Shown here: positions 44,545-53,436 of the stretch, piece by piece
Numbering within the stretch: the stretch's first letter is position 1
Layout of the letters: each line of letters begins with the position of its first letter
NCBI RefSeq assembly: GCF_003865075.1
Contig: NZ_BHWB01000003.1
Span: forward strand, 186,001 to 250,000
Direction of reading: 5' to 3'
DNA length: 64,000 bases
From: Bacteroides faecalis
GTDB lineage: Bacteria > Bacteroidota > Bacteroidia > Bacteroidales > Bacteroidaceae
Notes under the pieces: generated by a model
What the model saw: only the letters and a program-made list of their open reading frames with translations
The model's database searches: none
What the model was told of the DNA's origin: nothing
Program-made: the position numbers and the translations under genes

Positions 44545-45278
44545 TGTATGGTTATATTAGTATCTGTAATTCGATAATTAATGTATCTATTTCGCATCCA
44601 ACGATAAACAAAACAATCAATGAAAGGTGATATCAATCTATTCCACAAATGATATTTAGATTTCCCTGTGACGCGAGGAAAATGGCGAACAGGAACTTGT
44701 TTTACTTTTCCCTCTTGCAAAAGAATCAACGTCGGCAAGAAACGATGCATACCCGTAAAGAAAGGAATACGTTTAGCAAAATTCGTATGAAGTATTTTCA
44801 ACGGACAACCTGTATCTTGTATTCCGTCCTGTATCATCATCCGACGAAAGCCATTAGCTATTTTCGATTGGAGTTTCTTGAAAAAAGTATCTTGTCTGTT
44901 AGCCCGGATTCCCATCACTAATTCATACCGGGCAATATGTTGCAGTAATAAATTAAAATCTTCGGGAGTTGTCTGCAAATCGGCATCCATATATCCCACA
45001 TAAATCGATTCTGTAGCATCTATACCCGCCTTAATAGCTGCACTCAATCCTGAATTCTTTTCCAGTGATAAATAAAAGAAGTTATTATTCCGCTCGCATA
45101 CTTCGATGATACGTTTTAAACTTTTATCCTTAGAACCATCATTCACAAAAAGCACACAAGCCGGCAAAAGGGAATGAAGCAAAAATGTACCTATTTTTTC
45201 TTCCAGAATATAAATACTATCTTCTTCATTATATACCGGAACTACAATCGTAAATTGATATTTAGCCGTTTTATTCAT
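44541..45278 (-). CDS. Polyprenyl-phosphate glycosyltransferase, GT2 (DPM1/ArnC-like)
   Basis: A 245-residue GT2 enzyme. FTIVVPVYNEEDSIYILEEK and YVGYMDADLQTTPEDFNLLL hold the nucleotide and metal sites. RVTGKSKYHLWNRLISPFID is the membrane-proximal RxxGxSKY segment of polyprenyl-phosphate sugar synthases. It lacks the two C-terminal helices of ArnC-like enzymes, so it is DPM1-like in length. It would charge undecaprenyl phosphate with a sugar for the ArnT-like enzyme two genes downstream. The stop overlaps the next start (ATGA). Confidence 0.88.
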   Translation of the reverse strand: MNKTAKYQFTIVVPVYNEEDSIYILEEKIGTFLLHSLLPACVLFVNDGSKDKSLKRIIEVCERNNNFFYLSLEKNSGLSAAIKAGIDATESIYVGYMDADLQTTPEDFNLLLQHIARYELVMGIRANRQDTFFKKLQSKIANGFRRMMIQDGIQDTGCPLKILHTNFAKRIPFFTGMHRFLPTLILLQEGKVKQVPVRHFPRVTGKSKYHLWNRLISPFIDCFVYRWMRNRYINYRITDTNITIQ

Positions 45279-45364
45279 TTGTCACCTATTTTAGGTAGGC
45301 AAAAGTATAGACAGATTTTGTAGAAATTTTGAAGATTGTGAATAACTCTATTTAAAAGAATATT

Positions 45365-45372
45365 TATCTTTG
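45365..45372 (+). promoter_or_regulatory. -7 box before the SDR gene
   Basis: TATCTTTG fits TAnnTTTG, 15 bases before ATG 45388, so the leader is short. A well-spaced -33 box is not evident. Confidence 0.45.
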
Positions 45373-45387
45373 CCGAAAATAGTAAAT

Positions 45388-46200
45388 ATGCGATCAGAAC
45401 AAGTCATACTTATCACCGGGGCTTCTTCCGGATTTGGTAGATATACAGCACAAATGTTATCAGAACAGGGACATATCGTTTATGGAACCAGTAGAAAGGC
45501 TTCTGAAAATATAGGAAATGTAAAAATGTTAGCTGTTGATGTTACCAATATGTATTCCATACAATGTGCTATTGATAAGATAATATCGGAGCAAGGAAGA
45601 ATCGACGTACTGATCAATAATGCCGGGATCGGGATTGGAGGCGCATTAGAACTAGCTACTGATCAAGAAGTAATGACACAAATGAATACCAATTTCTTTG
45701 GTGTAGTAAATATGTGTAAAATGGTGCTACCATTCATGCGTAAAGTTCGCAAAGGAAAGATTATCAATATCAGTTCGATTGGTGGCGTAATGGGTATTCC
45801 CTATCAAGGATTTTATTCGGCTTCTAAATTTGCCGTAGAAGGATATAGCGAGTCATTAGCTTTGGAAGTTCATCCTTTTGGCATCAAGGTATGTCTGATA
45901 GAACCGGGAGATTTCAAGACAGGATTTACTGCCAATCGTAATATATCAGAAGCGACATTGAAAGACGCTGATTACGGACAGAGTTTTGCCAAATCTTTAG
46001 AGATTATAGTGAAAGAAGAACAAAATGGTTGCCATCCTCGTAAACTAGCAGGTACTATCTGTAAGATCGTATCCTCTCAAAATCCTCCTTTTCGAACGAA
46101 AGTAGGACCATGGGTACAAGTGTTATTTGCTAAATGCAAATATTGGTTGCCAGATAAAGTTACACAATTCGCACTCCGTTTTTTTTATGCTATTCGATAG
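45388..46200 (+). CDS. Short-chain dehydrogenase/reductase
   Basis: A classical SDR of about 270 residues. The cofactor motif is TGASSGFG, followed by NNAG in LINNAGIGIGG, the serine in NISSIGG, and YSASK. It resembles 17-beta-hydroxysteroid-dehydrogenase-like enzymes found in many Bacteroides. The natural substrate cannot be predicted. The ATG at 45388 is used; the frame extends to a TTG at 45370, which overlaps the -7 box. It is divergent from the glycolipid operon and convergent with the next gene across a strong hairpin. Confidence 0.87.
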   Translation: MRSEQVILITGASSGFGRYTAQMLSEQGHIVYGTSRKASENIGNVKMLAVDVTNMYSIQCAIDKIISEQGRIDVLINNAGIGIGGALELATDQEVMTQMNTNFFGVVNMCKMVLPFMRKVRKGKIINISSIGGVMGIPYQGFYSASKFAVEGYSESLALEVHPFGIKVCLIEPGDFKTGFTANRNISEATLKDADYGQSFAKSLEIIVKEEQNGCHPRKLAGTICKIVSSQNPPFRTKVGPWVQVLFAKCKYWLPDKVTQFALRFFYAIR

Positions 46201-46210
46201 TTTCCTTCCA

Positions 46211-46261
46211 TAAAAATAATCCTCTTATTTTCCAAATATGAAAATGAGAGGATTATTTTTA
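46211..46261. terminator. Bidirectional terminator
   Basis: Arms of 22 bp (46211-46232 and 46240-46261) pair with one G-T position and a 7-base loop, flanked by A and T runs. It separates convergent genes. Confidence 0.85.
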
Positions 46262-46276
46262 TGACACTATTTCGTT

Positions 46277-47005
46277 CTATGCCTTAGGTATCAATTCCAG
46301 AAACATAGTAGTAGTTAATAATACTGCTAATCCCACGCAAACTGTAATCAACAACCAGTTTATATATTTCGCTTTTGGCTTAGTATCTGCATGCAGGTTA
46401 TTTAAAAAATATTCCCGGAAGAATAGATACAAGCCCGGAATGGTCGCACTTGCCAACAAAAAGTCCTCGGGTATTTGGAAGAAATATGTTTTAGACAATC
46501 CAATCAGTGACCAATGGCAAAGAAAAAGAACCAGAAACATATTCACCTTATGGGCAAATAACAGCAATAATCCAATGGTAAATACCACTACCGAACAAGG
46601 CATTACCGGAGAAGTCATTTCCGGAAAAGTCAATCCGCGAGCTAAAGAAACAAGAGGATAGACAAATGGCATTGCTAACAACACATAAGAAAGTATATCA
46701 TATTTATGAGTACGTTCAAAAGTTGTATAGCCCGTAATAATATCCCAGAGCCATATAATAGCCATTACTCCCCAAAACATAGCCATCACCCCATTATAAC
46801 TACGTTCTTCACAACAAATATAATAATAGACAACCGAAATCCATGTATACAGTCCTATCATATAGATTTTCATAGCCGTCTTCTTCCATGGACAAGGCTT
46901 GCTCACAAGCAATGCGGTCAGTACAATCCCAATCAAGATAATTGCTATCTGATATATCCAGGTAACAGAATTATAATATCCAATTGTTCTCCAAAAAATC
47001 TCCAT
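46277..47005 (-). CDS. DUF6064-like polytopic membrane protein
   Basis: A 242-residue protein with about seven transmembrane helices. It starts EIFWRTIGYYNSVTWIYQIA, and the middle has MFWGVMAIIWLWDIITGYTT. This matches the DUF6064 type, whose function is unknown. No charged catalytic residues stand out in the helices. It follows the ThrE pair by 13 bp and may be co-transcribed with it. Confidence 0.65.
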   Translation of the reverse strand: MEIFWRTIGYYNSVTWIYQIAIILIGIVLTALLVSKPCPWKKTAMKIYMIGLYTWISVVYYYICCEERSYNGVMAMFWGVMAIIWLWDIITGYTTFERTHKYDILSYVLLAMPFVYPLVSLARGLTFPEMTSPVMPCSVVVFTIGLLLLFAHKVNMFLVLFLCHWSLIGLSKTYFFQIPEDFLLASATIPGLYLFFREYFLNNLHADTKPKAKYINWLLITVCVGLAVLLTTTMFLELIPKA

Positions 47006-47018
47006 AAATGTAGTTTAA

Positions 47019-47504
47019 TTAGTGTCTTGTTAATGAAAAAGCTCTATGTGGGAACACGAACATTGGAAAGGTAGCTCCTACAGCCAACATAAAGATAACT
47101 GTACTTGCTATCAAAGAATTAGCAAAAAACATTTCCATAAATTTACCAAACTTATCAGGTTCATTGACAGTCTGCAAACACATAATCAACGAGAACACCA
47201 TGTTATATGCAAACTTACCCGGAATCATTGGAAGCAATGCCGGAATATAAAGTACTGTCATTGGACAATAAACTCTTTTGCCCAGCCATAAACTACCAAA
47301 GCCAATCACCAATCCCGCAAACAGGGAAGCTGTAGCAATATCTACTCCTAAATAAGTCATCAGACAAAAACGACATGCATGTCCCAATGCCGCCAAAACT
47401 GCAATCATTTTGAACGCTCGCAAAGGAGGATCAGAAATGGCTCCAAAACCAATACCGGCCACTGCTGCAAAAAGTCCGTCAGTTAAAATATCAAATGCTA
47501 TCAT
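47019..47504 (-). CDS. Threonine/serine exporter, C-terminal-type subunit (ThrE/YjjB-like)
   Basis: A 161-residue membrane protein with four or five helices, including FAAVAGIGFGAISDPPLRAF and LYIPALLPMIPGKFAYNMVF. The PxxPG motif in a helix is the signature of the ThrE_2/YjjB domain. Together with the upstream YjjP-like gene it forms the split version of the ThrE exporter for threonine, serine or small acids such as succinate. The two genes overlap by 4 bases. Confidence 0.83.
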   Translation of the reverse strand: MIAFDILTDGLFAAVAGIGFGAISDPPLRAFKMIAVLAALGHACRFCLMTYLGVDIATASLFAGLVIGFGSLWLGKRVYCPMTVLYIPALLPMIPGKFAYNMVFSLIMCLQTVNEPDKFGKFMEMFFANSLIASTVIFMLAVGATFPMFVFPHRAFSLTRH

Positions 47505-48268
47505 ATCAAACTATTTTTTACCATTAATAATGTAAATGAAAGCCCAATGGCAATACTTACAATCAAAAGAGAAGCTTCTGTTAAACGCGCAAAACCGGTC
47601 AGCACATATCCTTCTACTACATCAATCACACCATTAATCAAAGGAACTCCCGGAACAAGATATAATACACTGGTTGCCATCGCTATTTCCGAAGTTGTAT
47701 CAAATATCAACGCTGTCGAAGCGCAAAGTGAAGCAACGAATGCCGAAACAATAAAAGTAATATAATGATTGATCTTTTTCTTCTGCATCTGTTGTTTTAA
47801 GAAAAATCCGGTAATTGTAGCAGAGAAAACTATACCCATTGAACATAAATCACCGCCAAACAACTTACAAAAAGAAGCATTGGCAAAGCCAACCAGAATT
47901 AATACAAATAATGGATGTATTTTAGGAGCACTAATAATCTTATTATATTTTTCAGTCAATTCCTCCAGTGATAAATGTTTATCGAGCGCCTCCCAACTCA
48001 ATGCACTTAATTCGGAATTATGTTCAAAACTAATGGGATGTGCTGGAATATCTATTACTTCATTACATGCTTCATGAGTTTCTTTGTCGATAATGGTCAA
48101 GATAATATTTTTATGAAAAACGCCCAACTTCACATTTACATTAAAAGCCTCGCCAATACGTTTTGAGTTGCGCACAACCCGCGAAGTATGAACTCCGGCT
48201 CCCATTAAATGGGCTGAATATTCTGCAATAAATTTACCTATAGATAATAAAGATTCGCTTGTCTTCAT
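47501..48268 (-). CDS. Threonine/serine exporter, N-terminal-type subunit (ThrE/YjjP-like)
   Basis: A protein of about 255 residues. The cytoplasmic N-terminal part has IAEYSAHLMGAGVHTSRVVR and FNVNVKLGVFHKNIILTIID, the ThrE (PF06738-type) signature. Five or so membrane helices follow, including VLYLVPGVPLINGVIDVVEG. It works with the next gene as an inner-membrane exporter. The start at 48268 is chosen because upstream sequence in this frame overlaps the promoter. A - strand TACTTTTG (48294-48301) fits a -7 box. Confidence 0.85.
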   Translation of the reverse strand: MKTSESLLSIGKFIAEYSAHLMGAGVHTSRVVRNSKRIGEAFNVNVKLGVFHKNIILTIIDKETHEACNEVIDIPAHPISFEHNSELSALSWEALDKHLSLEELTEKYNKIISAPKIHPLFVLILVGFANASFCKLFGGDLCSMGIVFSATITGFFLKQQMQKKKINHYITFIVSAFVASLCASTALIFDTTSEIAMATSVLYLVPGVPLINGVIDVVEGYVLTGFARLTEASLLIVSIAIGLSFTLLMVKNSLI

Positions 48269-48293
48269 ATAGTGATATTTTTTTAATCGGGCA

Positions 48294-48322
48294 CAAAAGT
48301 ACAAAAAAAATAGATACCTTTG
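48294..48322. promoter_or_regulatory. Divergent -7 boxes
   Basis: TACTTTTG on the - strand (48294-48301) faces the ThrE gene, and TACCTTTG on the + strand (48315-48322) faces the MFS remnant. Both fit TAnnTTTG. The -33 spacing is not ideal for either. Confidence 0.4.
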
Positions 48323-48346
48323 CCCCCGCCAAAAATAAAAACACAC

Positions 48347-48748
48347 ATGAATATGCAATTTACGTATCCTAAAGAATACGTTTCGCTATCTTTACTCTCT
48401 TTTTTTGCCCGAGAACTTTACATGGCAAGTTGGGCAAGCCGTATACCTGACTTTAAAGATCTATTTGCCGGCAACTATGCTTTTTAATGGGACGCTTCTT
48501 GACAAACTATGCTTATCGGCAATTCGGTAAAAAGAGAGTTTTGCAAATTGCAGGAAGTTTTATTTGTTTAGGCTTCTTTATTTCCACACTATTAGGAAGT
48601 TTTTTTGAGTCTATAGCTTTGAAAGTTAATCAATTCCTTCGGCTTTATGTTAGTCGGACTGGGGATATCATGCGTAATACCCACCTTATATAGTTTTGTA
48701 GGAGCCAAGTCTGTTAGTTTAAGTAAAACTTTCAAAATCAAAGAATAA
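48347..48748 (+). pseudogene. MFS transporter remnant
   Basis: The 5' frame reads SLSLLSFFARELYMASWASR and RIPDFKDLFAGNYA, the N-terminal helix and SWxSRIPD motif of YbjJ-type MFS proteins. It then stops. Another frame has TNYAYRQFGKKRVLQIAGSF, and a third gives GFMLVGLGISCVIPTLYSFV and ends at 48748, which is a late MFS helix. Intact members are near 400 residues, so most of the gene is deleted as well as frameshifted. A good -7 box is still present upstream. The 275 bp after it hold no gene. Confidence 0.72.
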
Positions 48749-49023
48749 TACTATGCAATAAAAATATTCAATTGTCTTTATACTTATCATAATCACTAAC
48801 CCGAACTATTACTAGGACTAAATTTAGAATATCGATAATTAAACATAGAGCATCGTATTAACCCATAAAATATTTTCTTTAATAGAATAAAGAAAACTGT
48901 TTTAACAACATTATCCTCCTTAAATATAATAGATTTTAGCTTTCATAGTGTCTGCATACTACCTCTTATACACAGAATAAAAAGAGCTGGATTCTATTTT
49001 ACAGGGATAATTTATATAAGGTT

Positions 49024-49779
49024 TTAAAGATTTCTCATTTCCAGTGGAATATCATCACAGAAACGCATACTGGCATGAGTGCCGTCACAAAATGGTTTAT
49101 TGGATGATTGCCCACAACGACACAATGTCACTCTATTTCTTATTTCATAACTTTTGCCGTCTGCTCCTTCTATGCGAATACCACCTTTCACCCAAATAGG
49201 ACCACTTACTTTTATTCCCGGATCCTCAATTATACCGATAGACGGCTCAAAAGGAGGCTCATATATAGTCTCTGTCTCTTTGTCCCATACGACTAATCTT
49301 CCGGCAGGACAATGCCCGGCTTCCCGGCGTACTAATTCACGTTCTTTTTCACTCTCTGCCCTCTCTACCAAGTTCCATATTCGACCGTATGCATCACAGA
49401 AACGAGCAAAAGCACAATAACTTTCATTATCAGCTAAAACCATAGTTGGTCCCTCAATCACTTCGGCATTCTCCAGCAAAGGACGATGAGAAGCGGTTTC
49501 AGTTGAATCCCAATCAGCGTGTTTATGTGCACCGTCACAGAAAGGTTTATGTTTCGAAAATCCACACCTGCACAAATAAACCGGATTCTCGTTAGTTTCA
49601 AAATGTTTGCCTTTCTGATATACCCAAGCAGATCCTTCCTCATTAGGTAGAATAATCTCTTGATCAATAGGTGGATTACCATATAATAAATATGGACCGT
49701 CTGCTGCAATCTTAATATAAAACTTCTCAGGCGCCATTTTACTTCCTTCTTCAACTGATAAACCTTCTTTCTTAGCCAT
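49024..49779 (-). CDS. CDGSH iron-sulfur protein with two CDGSH motifs and a central 4Fe-4S-like domain
   Basis: A 251-residue protein. Two CDGSH motifs (C70-C72-C81-H85 and C220-C222-C231-H235; CRCGFSKHKPFCDGAHKH, CRCGQSSNKPFCDGTHAS) would each bind one 2Fe-2S cluster with three Cys and one His. Between them, C122, C128 and C157 (YCAFARFC, GHCPAG) lie in a divergent ferredoxin-like Fer4_19 domain. No membrane helix is seen, so it should be cytoplasmic. Related proteins act in redox sensing or cluster transfer. The Met three codons upstream is also possible. The 251 bp upstream hold no gene. Confidence 0.87.
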   Translation of the reverse strand: MAKKEGLSVEEGSKMAPEKFYIKIAADGPYLLYGNPPIDQEIILPNEEGSAWVYQKGKHFETNENPVYLCRCGFSKHKPFCDGAHKHADWDSTETASHRPLLENAEVIEGPTMVLADNESYCAFARFCDAYGRIWNLVERAESEKERELVRREAGHCPAGRLVVWDKETETIYEPPFEPSIGIIEDPGIKVSGPIWVKGGIRIEGADGKSYEIRNRVTLCRCGQSSNKPFCDGTHASMRFCDDIPLEMRNL

Positions 49780-50030
49780 AATATACATGTTAAATAGTTT
49801 AATGAATTACGTAGAACCTTACTCCGAACAATTTACGGTTCCGGAAAGTTTTCCGATTTCCCTAGATTCTCTTTCAGAATGTTTTGATATCCAAAACGAA
49901 TATTTTACTTTGCTCTATTAAGTTTTCTTCGAAATAAACGTATAGTACTTCTTGCTCCAATTATTTTCTCCGAAACAAAAACAAAACCTAACTGTTCTAT
50001 TGAAAGATAAACTTAATATTTAATTCAGCC

Positions 50031-50705
50031 ATGATGTATCTTACCATTGTAATAAAAATAGTTGTTGGTATGCTAGGTGTTCTTTTCTTTCTTCGTATTT
50101 CAGGAAAGACACAAATGGCACAACTTACTCCCCTCGATTCAGTCAATGCTTTTGTTTTAGGGGCACTGGTCGGAGGTGTCATCTATAGCCCGGACATATC
50201 CGCTTGGCAACTTGTTTTCTCTTTGGGAGTTTGGACTTGTTTTAACATGGGAATTCGATACTTACTTCGTTTTAAAACTCTGCGCCGCCTAATTAAAGGT
50301 GACACAGTAATGATTGTACGTGATGGACAGATTAATCTTAAAGAATTCAAGCGCAACGGATTGGAAATGGAACAGTTTAGGACTCTATTACGAGAAAACG
50401 GGATTTTTTCTATGCTTGACGTAAATGATGTCCGTTTCGAAACCAATGGACAACTAACCGTTTCAAAAAAGAAGTCTAAATCAGAATCCTTCCTATTTGT
50501 GAATAATGGTTCTATCTTACAATCGTCATTGGAAGGTAGCGGAAAAACGGAAGAATGGCTCAAAAGCAACCTCTCCCGCCAAGGCTATTCTGATATTGAT
50601 GAGCTATTTTGCGTAGAATGGACACCCGGTCGCGGTTTCTATGTCACACAGAAAAACGAAAATGAGTCAATTACGGAAAAAGAGATAAATGATATTTCGA
50701 ACTGA
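50031..50705 (+). CDS. DUF421/YetF-like membrane protein
   Basis: A 224-residue protein with three N-terminal transmembrane helices and a soluble C-terminal domain. The hallmark RISGKTQMAQLTPLDSVNAF is present, followed by FVLGALVGGVIYSP and the cytoplasmic KGDTVMIVRDGQINLKEFKR. The family (YetF) is linked to stress responses and membrane potential but lacks a defined activity. It stands alone between two intergenic regions. Confidence 0.85.
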   Translation: MMYLTIVIKIVVGMLGVLFFLRISGKTQMAQLTPLDSVNAFVLGALVGGVIYSPDISAWQLVFSLGVWTCFNMGIRYLLRFKTLRRLIKGDTVMIVRDGQINLKEFKRNGLEMEQFRTLLRENGIFSMLDVNDVRFETNGQLTVSKKKSKSESFLFVNNGSILQSSLEGSGKTEEWLKSNLSRQGYSDIDELFCVEWTPGRGFYVTQKNENESITEKEINDISN

Positions 50706-50756
50706 TTTATCCACTTGAAAAGATATATTTGTCTCATTTTCTTTGATAATTATTTA

Positions 50757-50764
50757 TACCTTTG
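50757..50764 (+). promoter_or_regulatory. -7 box before the GNAT gene
   Basis: TACCTTTG fits TAnnTTTG exactly, 21 bases before ATG 50786. TTTG at 50728-50731 is a possible -33 box, with longer than usual spacing (25 bases). Confidence 0.45.
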
Positions 50765-50785
50765 CATAATTATCTCATCATAATT

Positions 50786-51316
50786 ATGCAAACTTACATA
50801 GAGACACCCCGTTTAATCCTTCGTGATTGGAAAGAAGAAGATATTCCGGCCTTTGCCCGTATAAATGCTGATCCTAATGTAATGGAATTCTTCCTCAAAT
50901 CACTAACAGAAGAAGAAACTCTCGCTTTTTATTACCGCATTCAAGATGAACTTCAAAACTACGGATTCGGACTATATGCAGTAGAGTGTAAAGAAGATCA
51001 TGCATTCATAGGCTATACCGGATTGCATCGATTCACATTCGACACTGATTTTGCACCGGGAATAGAAATGGGTTGGCGTCTGGCACACAAATATTGGGGA
51101 CATGGATACGCACCGGAAGCTGCAACTGCCTGTCTTGAGTATGCACGTAAGCACTTAGACATAGAAGAACTTTATGCATTCACATCTGTTCCCAATCACC
51201 GTTCGGAACGTGTGATGCAAAAAATTGGAATGAAACGCCTGAAGATGTTCGGTCACCCACTTGTCCCACCGGAACATCCTTTATATATGCATTTATTGTA
51301 CCACATCAAGTTATAG
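50786..51316 (+). CDS. GNAT N-acetyltransferase, RimJ/RimL-like
   Basis: A protein of about 176 residues. The start has YIETPRLILRDWKEEDIPAF. The acetyl-CoA region reads EMGWRLAHKYWGHGYAPEAA, containing the Q/R-x-x-G-x-G/A loop, and SVPNHRSERVMQKIGMKRL completes the family pattern. It is a RimJ/RimL-type acetyltransferase whose substrate, either a protein N-terminus or a small molecule, is unknown. The ATG at 50786 is used rather than the upstream frame from 50762, which includes the promoter. Confidence 0.87.
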   Translation: MQTYIETPRLILRDWKEEDIPAFARINADPNVMEFFLKSLTEEETLAFYYRIQDELQNYGFGLYAVECKEDHAFIGYTGLHRFTFDTDFAPGIEMGWRLAHKYWGHGYAPEAATACLEYARKHLDIEELYAFTSVPNHRSERVMQKIGMKRLKMFGHPLVPPEHPLYMHLLYHIKL

Positions 51317-51385
51317 GTTTTAAGAGTGTGTCTCTAACAAATACAAGTGCGTTCTTGCGCAGACTTTTAATATGCTATATTATAA

Positions 51386-51433
51386 ATAAAACAAGAGTCA
51401 GATAATAGGGTAAAGATCTGAATCTTGTTTTAT
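51386..51433. terminator. Bidirectional terminator
   Basis: Arms 51386-51403 and 51416-51433 (18 bp, one mismatch) with a 12-base loop and A/T flanks lie between convergent genes. Confidence 0.85.
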
Positions 51434-51463
51434 TATATCCATTAAAATAAGAAGGAATGCTAT

Positions 51464-52255
51464 TTATTTTTTAGAAATCTGATCCTTCCTTCCCTCTTTA
51501 TTTACAACAGACGGATTACCTTTATATTCAATATCACCGCTACCACCAACTTTGGCATTAAGCTGCTTCGACGCATAACATTCAATATCTCCCGAACCGG
51601 AAACAGTAGCAGTAACATTAGTGGCAACTAAATTACCCGCACTAATATCACCGGAACCATTGACAGTCAAAACCGCACGTTGTGCAACACCTCTCATATC
51701 AATATCACCGGAACCCGCAACTACTGCATTCACATTATCAACCTTCATATTTTTCAATACGGCGTCCCCACTTCCTTTAACTGCCACAGAAATATCTGCA
51801 TAGTTCAGATTTTCGGCCTCAATATCTCCGGATCCTGTTATATTCAATCGAATATTTGTACCGTTTATAGCACCTTTCAAATTTACATCCGAGGAACCCT
51901 GAATATCAACTTGTGTCAATGAAGGCGAAGAAGCGATGACTTTCAAACGACGCTCTCCGCCATGAATATTGACTCCTTTCTTTATATTTACCTGTAATAC
52001 TCCATTCACCGTATTTACTTCCAATAAATCAACCAGATTATCGGAACCATAAATAGAAACTGTCGTCTTAGAATTATTACTTTGACGATATTCTACATCC
52101 GGACTGCCCAATACTTTAATAGCACTAAAGCTACTTGTATTTTTTACTTCTCGCGTGATATATTTCTTACTGGGAATAACAGTCTGTGCCTTTACTCCTG
52201 CTACGGACAATAACATCAATACCATCCCCACAGATACATTCTTCAAATTCTTCAT
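51464..52255 (-). CDS. GIN-domain (DUF2807) secreted beta-helix protein
   Basis: A 263-residue protein with a signal peptide (NVSVGMVLMLLSVAGVKAQ). The mature part is a series of short repeats containing GSGDI (INITGSGDIEAENLNYADIS, VKGSGDAVLKNM, VAGSGDIDMRG, VNGSGDISAGNL, VSGSGDIECYA, VGGSGDIEYKG). This is the right-handed beta-helix of the putative auto-transporter adhesin head GIN domain. The family is abundant in Bacteroidetes and of unknown role, perhaps a surface or periplasmic binding protein. Confidence 0.88.
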   Translation of the reverse strand: MKNLKNVSVGMVLMLLSVAGVKAQTVIPSKKYITREVKNTSSFSAIKVLGSPDVEYRQSNNSKTTVSIYGSDNLVDLLEVNTVNGVLQVNIKKGVNIHGGERRLKVIASSPSLTQVDIQGSSDVNLKGAINGTNIRLNITGSGDIEAENLNYADISVAVKGSGDAVLKNMKVDNVNAVVAGSGDIDMRGVAQRAVLTVNGSGDISAGNLVATNVTATVSGSGDIECYASKQLNAKVGGSGDIEYKGNPSVVNKEGRKDQISKK

Positions 52256-52395
52256 AATTTCTTCATTTAAATTGATTCATTACAAATATACTTCATATAC
52301 TTTAAATAACAAGGAAATAACCTACTATTCTTTATTGTATAACACCTATAAATTCATTACTTTTGTTCATTAAAATAAAAAATGAACAGTTGGTT

Positions 52396-53277
52396 ATGGC
52401 AGATAATTATATAGAAAAACAACAAGAAGCATATGAGGCCCGAAAAGCCGCATGGAAACTAGCTATAAAAAATGGTAAAAAAACAACTACTCATCAAGCT
52501 AAAGCGAAACAATCTACTGAAACAGTCTCTGATGAAGTAACACAGAAAAGAAGAGTTTTTGTAACAGGAGGAGCAGAAGGAATTGGCAAAAGTATTGTAT
52601 CAATGTTCTGTCAGAAAGGTGATTCAGTTGCATTTTGTGATCATAATGAATTGGCAGGACAAGCCACCGCAAAAGAAACAGGAGCTACTTTCTACCAAGT
52701 AAACGTCAGTGATAAAGAAGCACTGGAGAAATGTATCCTGCATCTTCTGACAGAATGGAAAGACATCGACATTGTTATCAATAATGTAGGTATCAGCACT
52801 TTCTCATCTATTATAGAAACAAGTGTGGAAGACTTTGACAGAATACTTTCTATCAACCTTCGCCCGGCATTTATTCTTTCGCGACTACTGGCAATCCACC
52901 GCCAAGCCCAAGTTACTCCTAACCCTTATGGGAGAATAATTAATATTTGTTCTACACGCTACTTAATGAGTGAACCCGGTAGCGAAGGATATGCCGCATC
53001 CAAAGGAGGGCTTCATTCGCTCACTCATGCACTGGCAATCTCTCTTTCAAAATGGAACATCACCGTAAATTCAATATCTCCGGGATGGATACAAACACAA
53101 AATTATGAGCAACTCCGCCCCGAAGACCATTTGCAACACCCTTCCAAACGAGTCGGAAAACCGGAAGACATCGCCCGCATGTGTTTATTTATCTGTGAGA
53201 AAGAGAATGATTTTATCAATGGAGAAAACATCACGATTGACGGAGGTATGACAAAGAAAATGATCTACTTAGAATAA
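52396..53277 (+). CDS. SDR family oxidoreductase with charged N-terminal extension
   Basis: A protein of about 293 residues. After a basic, coiled N-terminal stretch of about 55 residues (YIEKQQEAYEARKAAWKLAI), the SDR core begins VFVTGGAEGIGKSIVSMF. NNVG, the serine in NICSTR, and YAASKGG follow, and the C-terminus has ENITIDGG. The core resembles 3-oxoacyl-ACP reductase-like SDRs. The extension is unusual in length, and the substrate is unknown. The ATG at 52396 is preferred to the upstream frame. A hairpin (53333-53381) follows. Confidence 0.83.
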   Translation: MADNYIEKQQEAYEARKAAWKLAIKNGKKTTTHQAKAKQSTETVSDEVTQKRRVFVTGGAEGIGKSIVSMFCQKGDSVAFCDHNELAGQATAKETGATFYQVNVSDKEALEKCILHLLTEWKDIDIVINNVGISTFSSIIETSVEDFDRILSINLRPAFILSRLLAIHRQAQVTPNPYGRIINICSTRYLMSEPGSEGYAASKGGLHSLTHALAISLSKWNITVNSISPGWIQTQNYEQLRPEDHLQHPSKRVGKPEDIARMCLFICEKENDFINGENITIDGGMTKKMIYLE

Positions 53278-53332
53278 CCAATCTAATTGTTTTTCTACTT
53301 TTAAAAAGAGTGACACTATCCTATCAACTTAG

Positions 53333-53381
53333 TGACGGTATATGCTCAACATGGTGTAACCATCCGAGACATATACCGTCA
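53333..53381. terminator. Hairpin between convergent genes
   Basis: Perfect 12-bp arms at 53333-53344 and 53370-53381 with a 25-base loop; a T-rich stretch follows on the + side. Confidence 0.6.
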
Positions 53382-53436
53382 TTCTTTTACAAACATTATT
53401 ATGTACCCCCAAACAACACCTATGACACATTGAATA

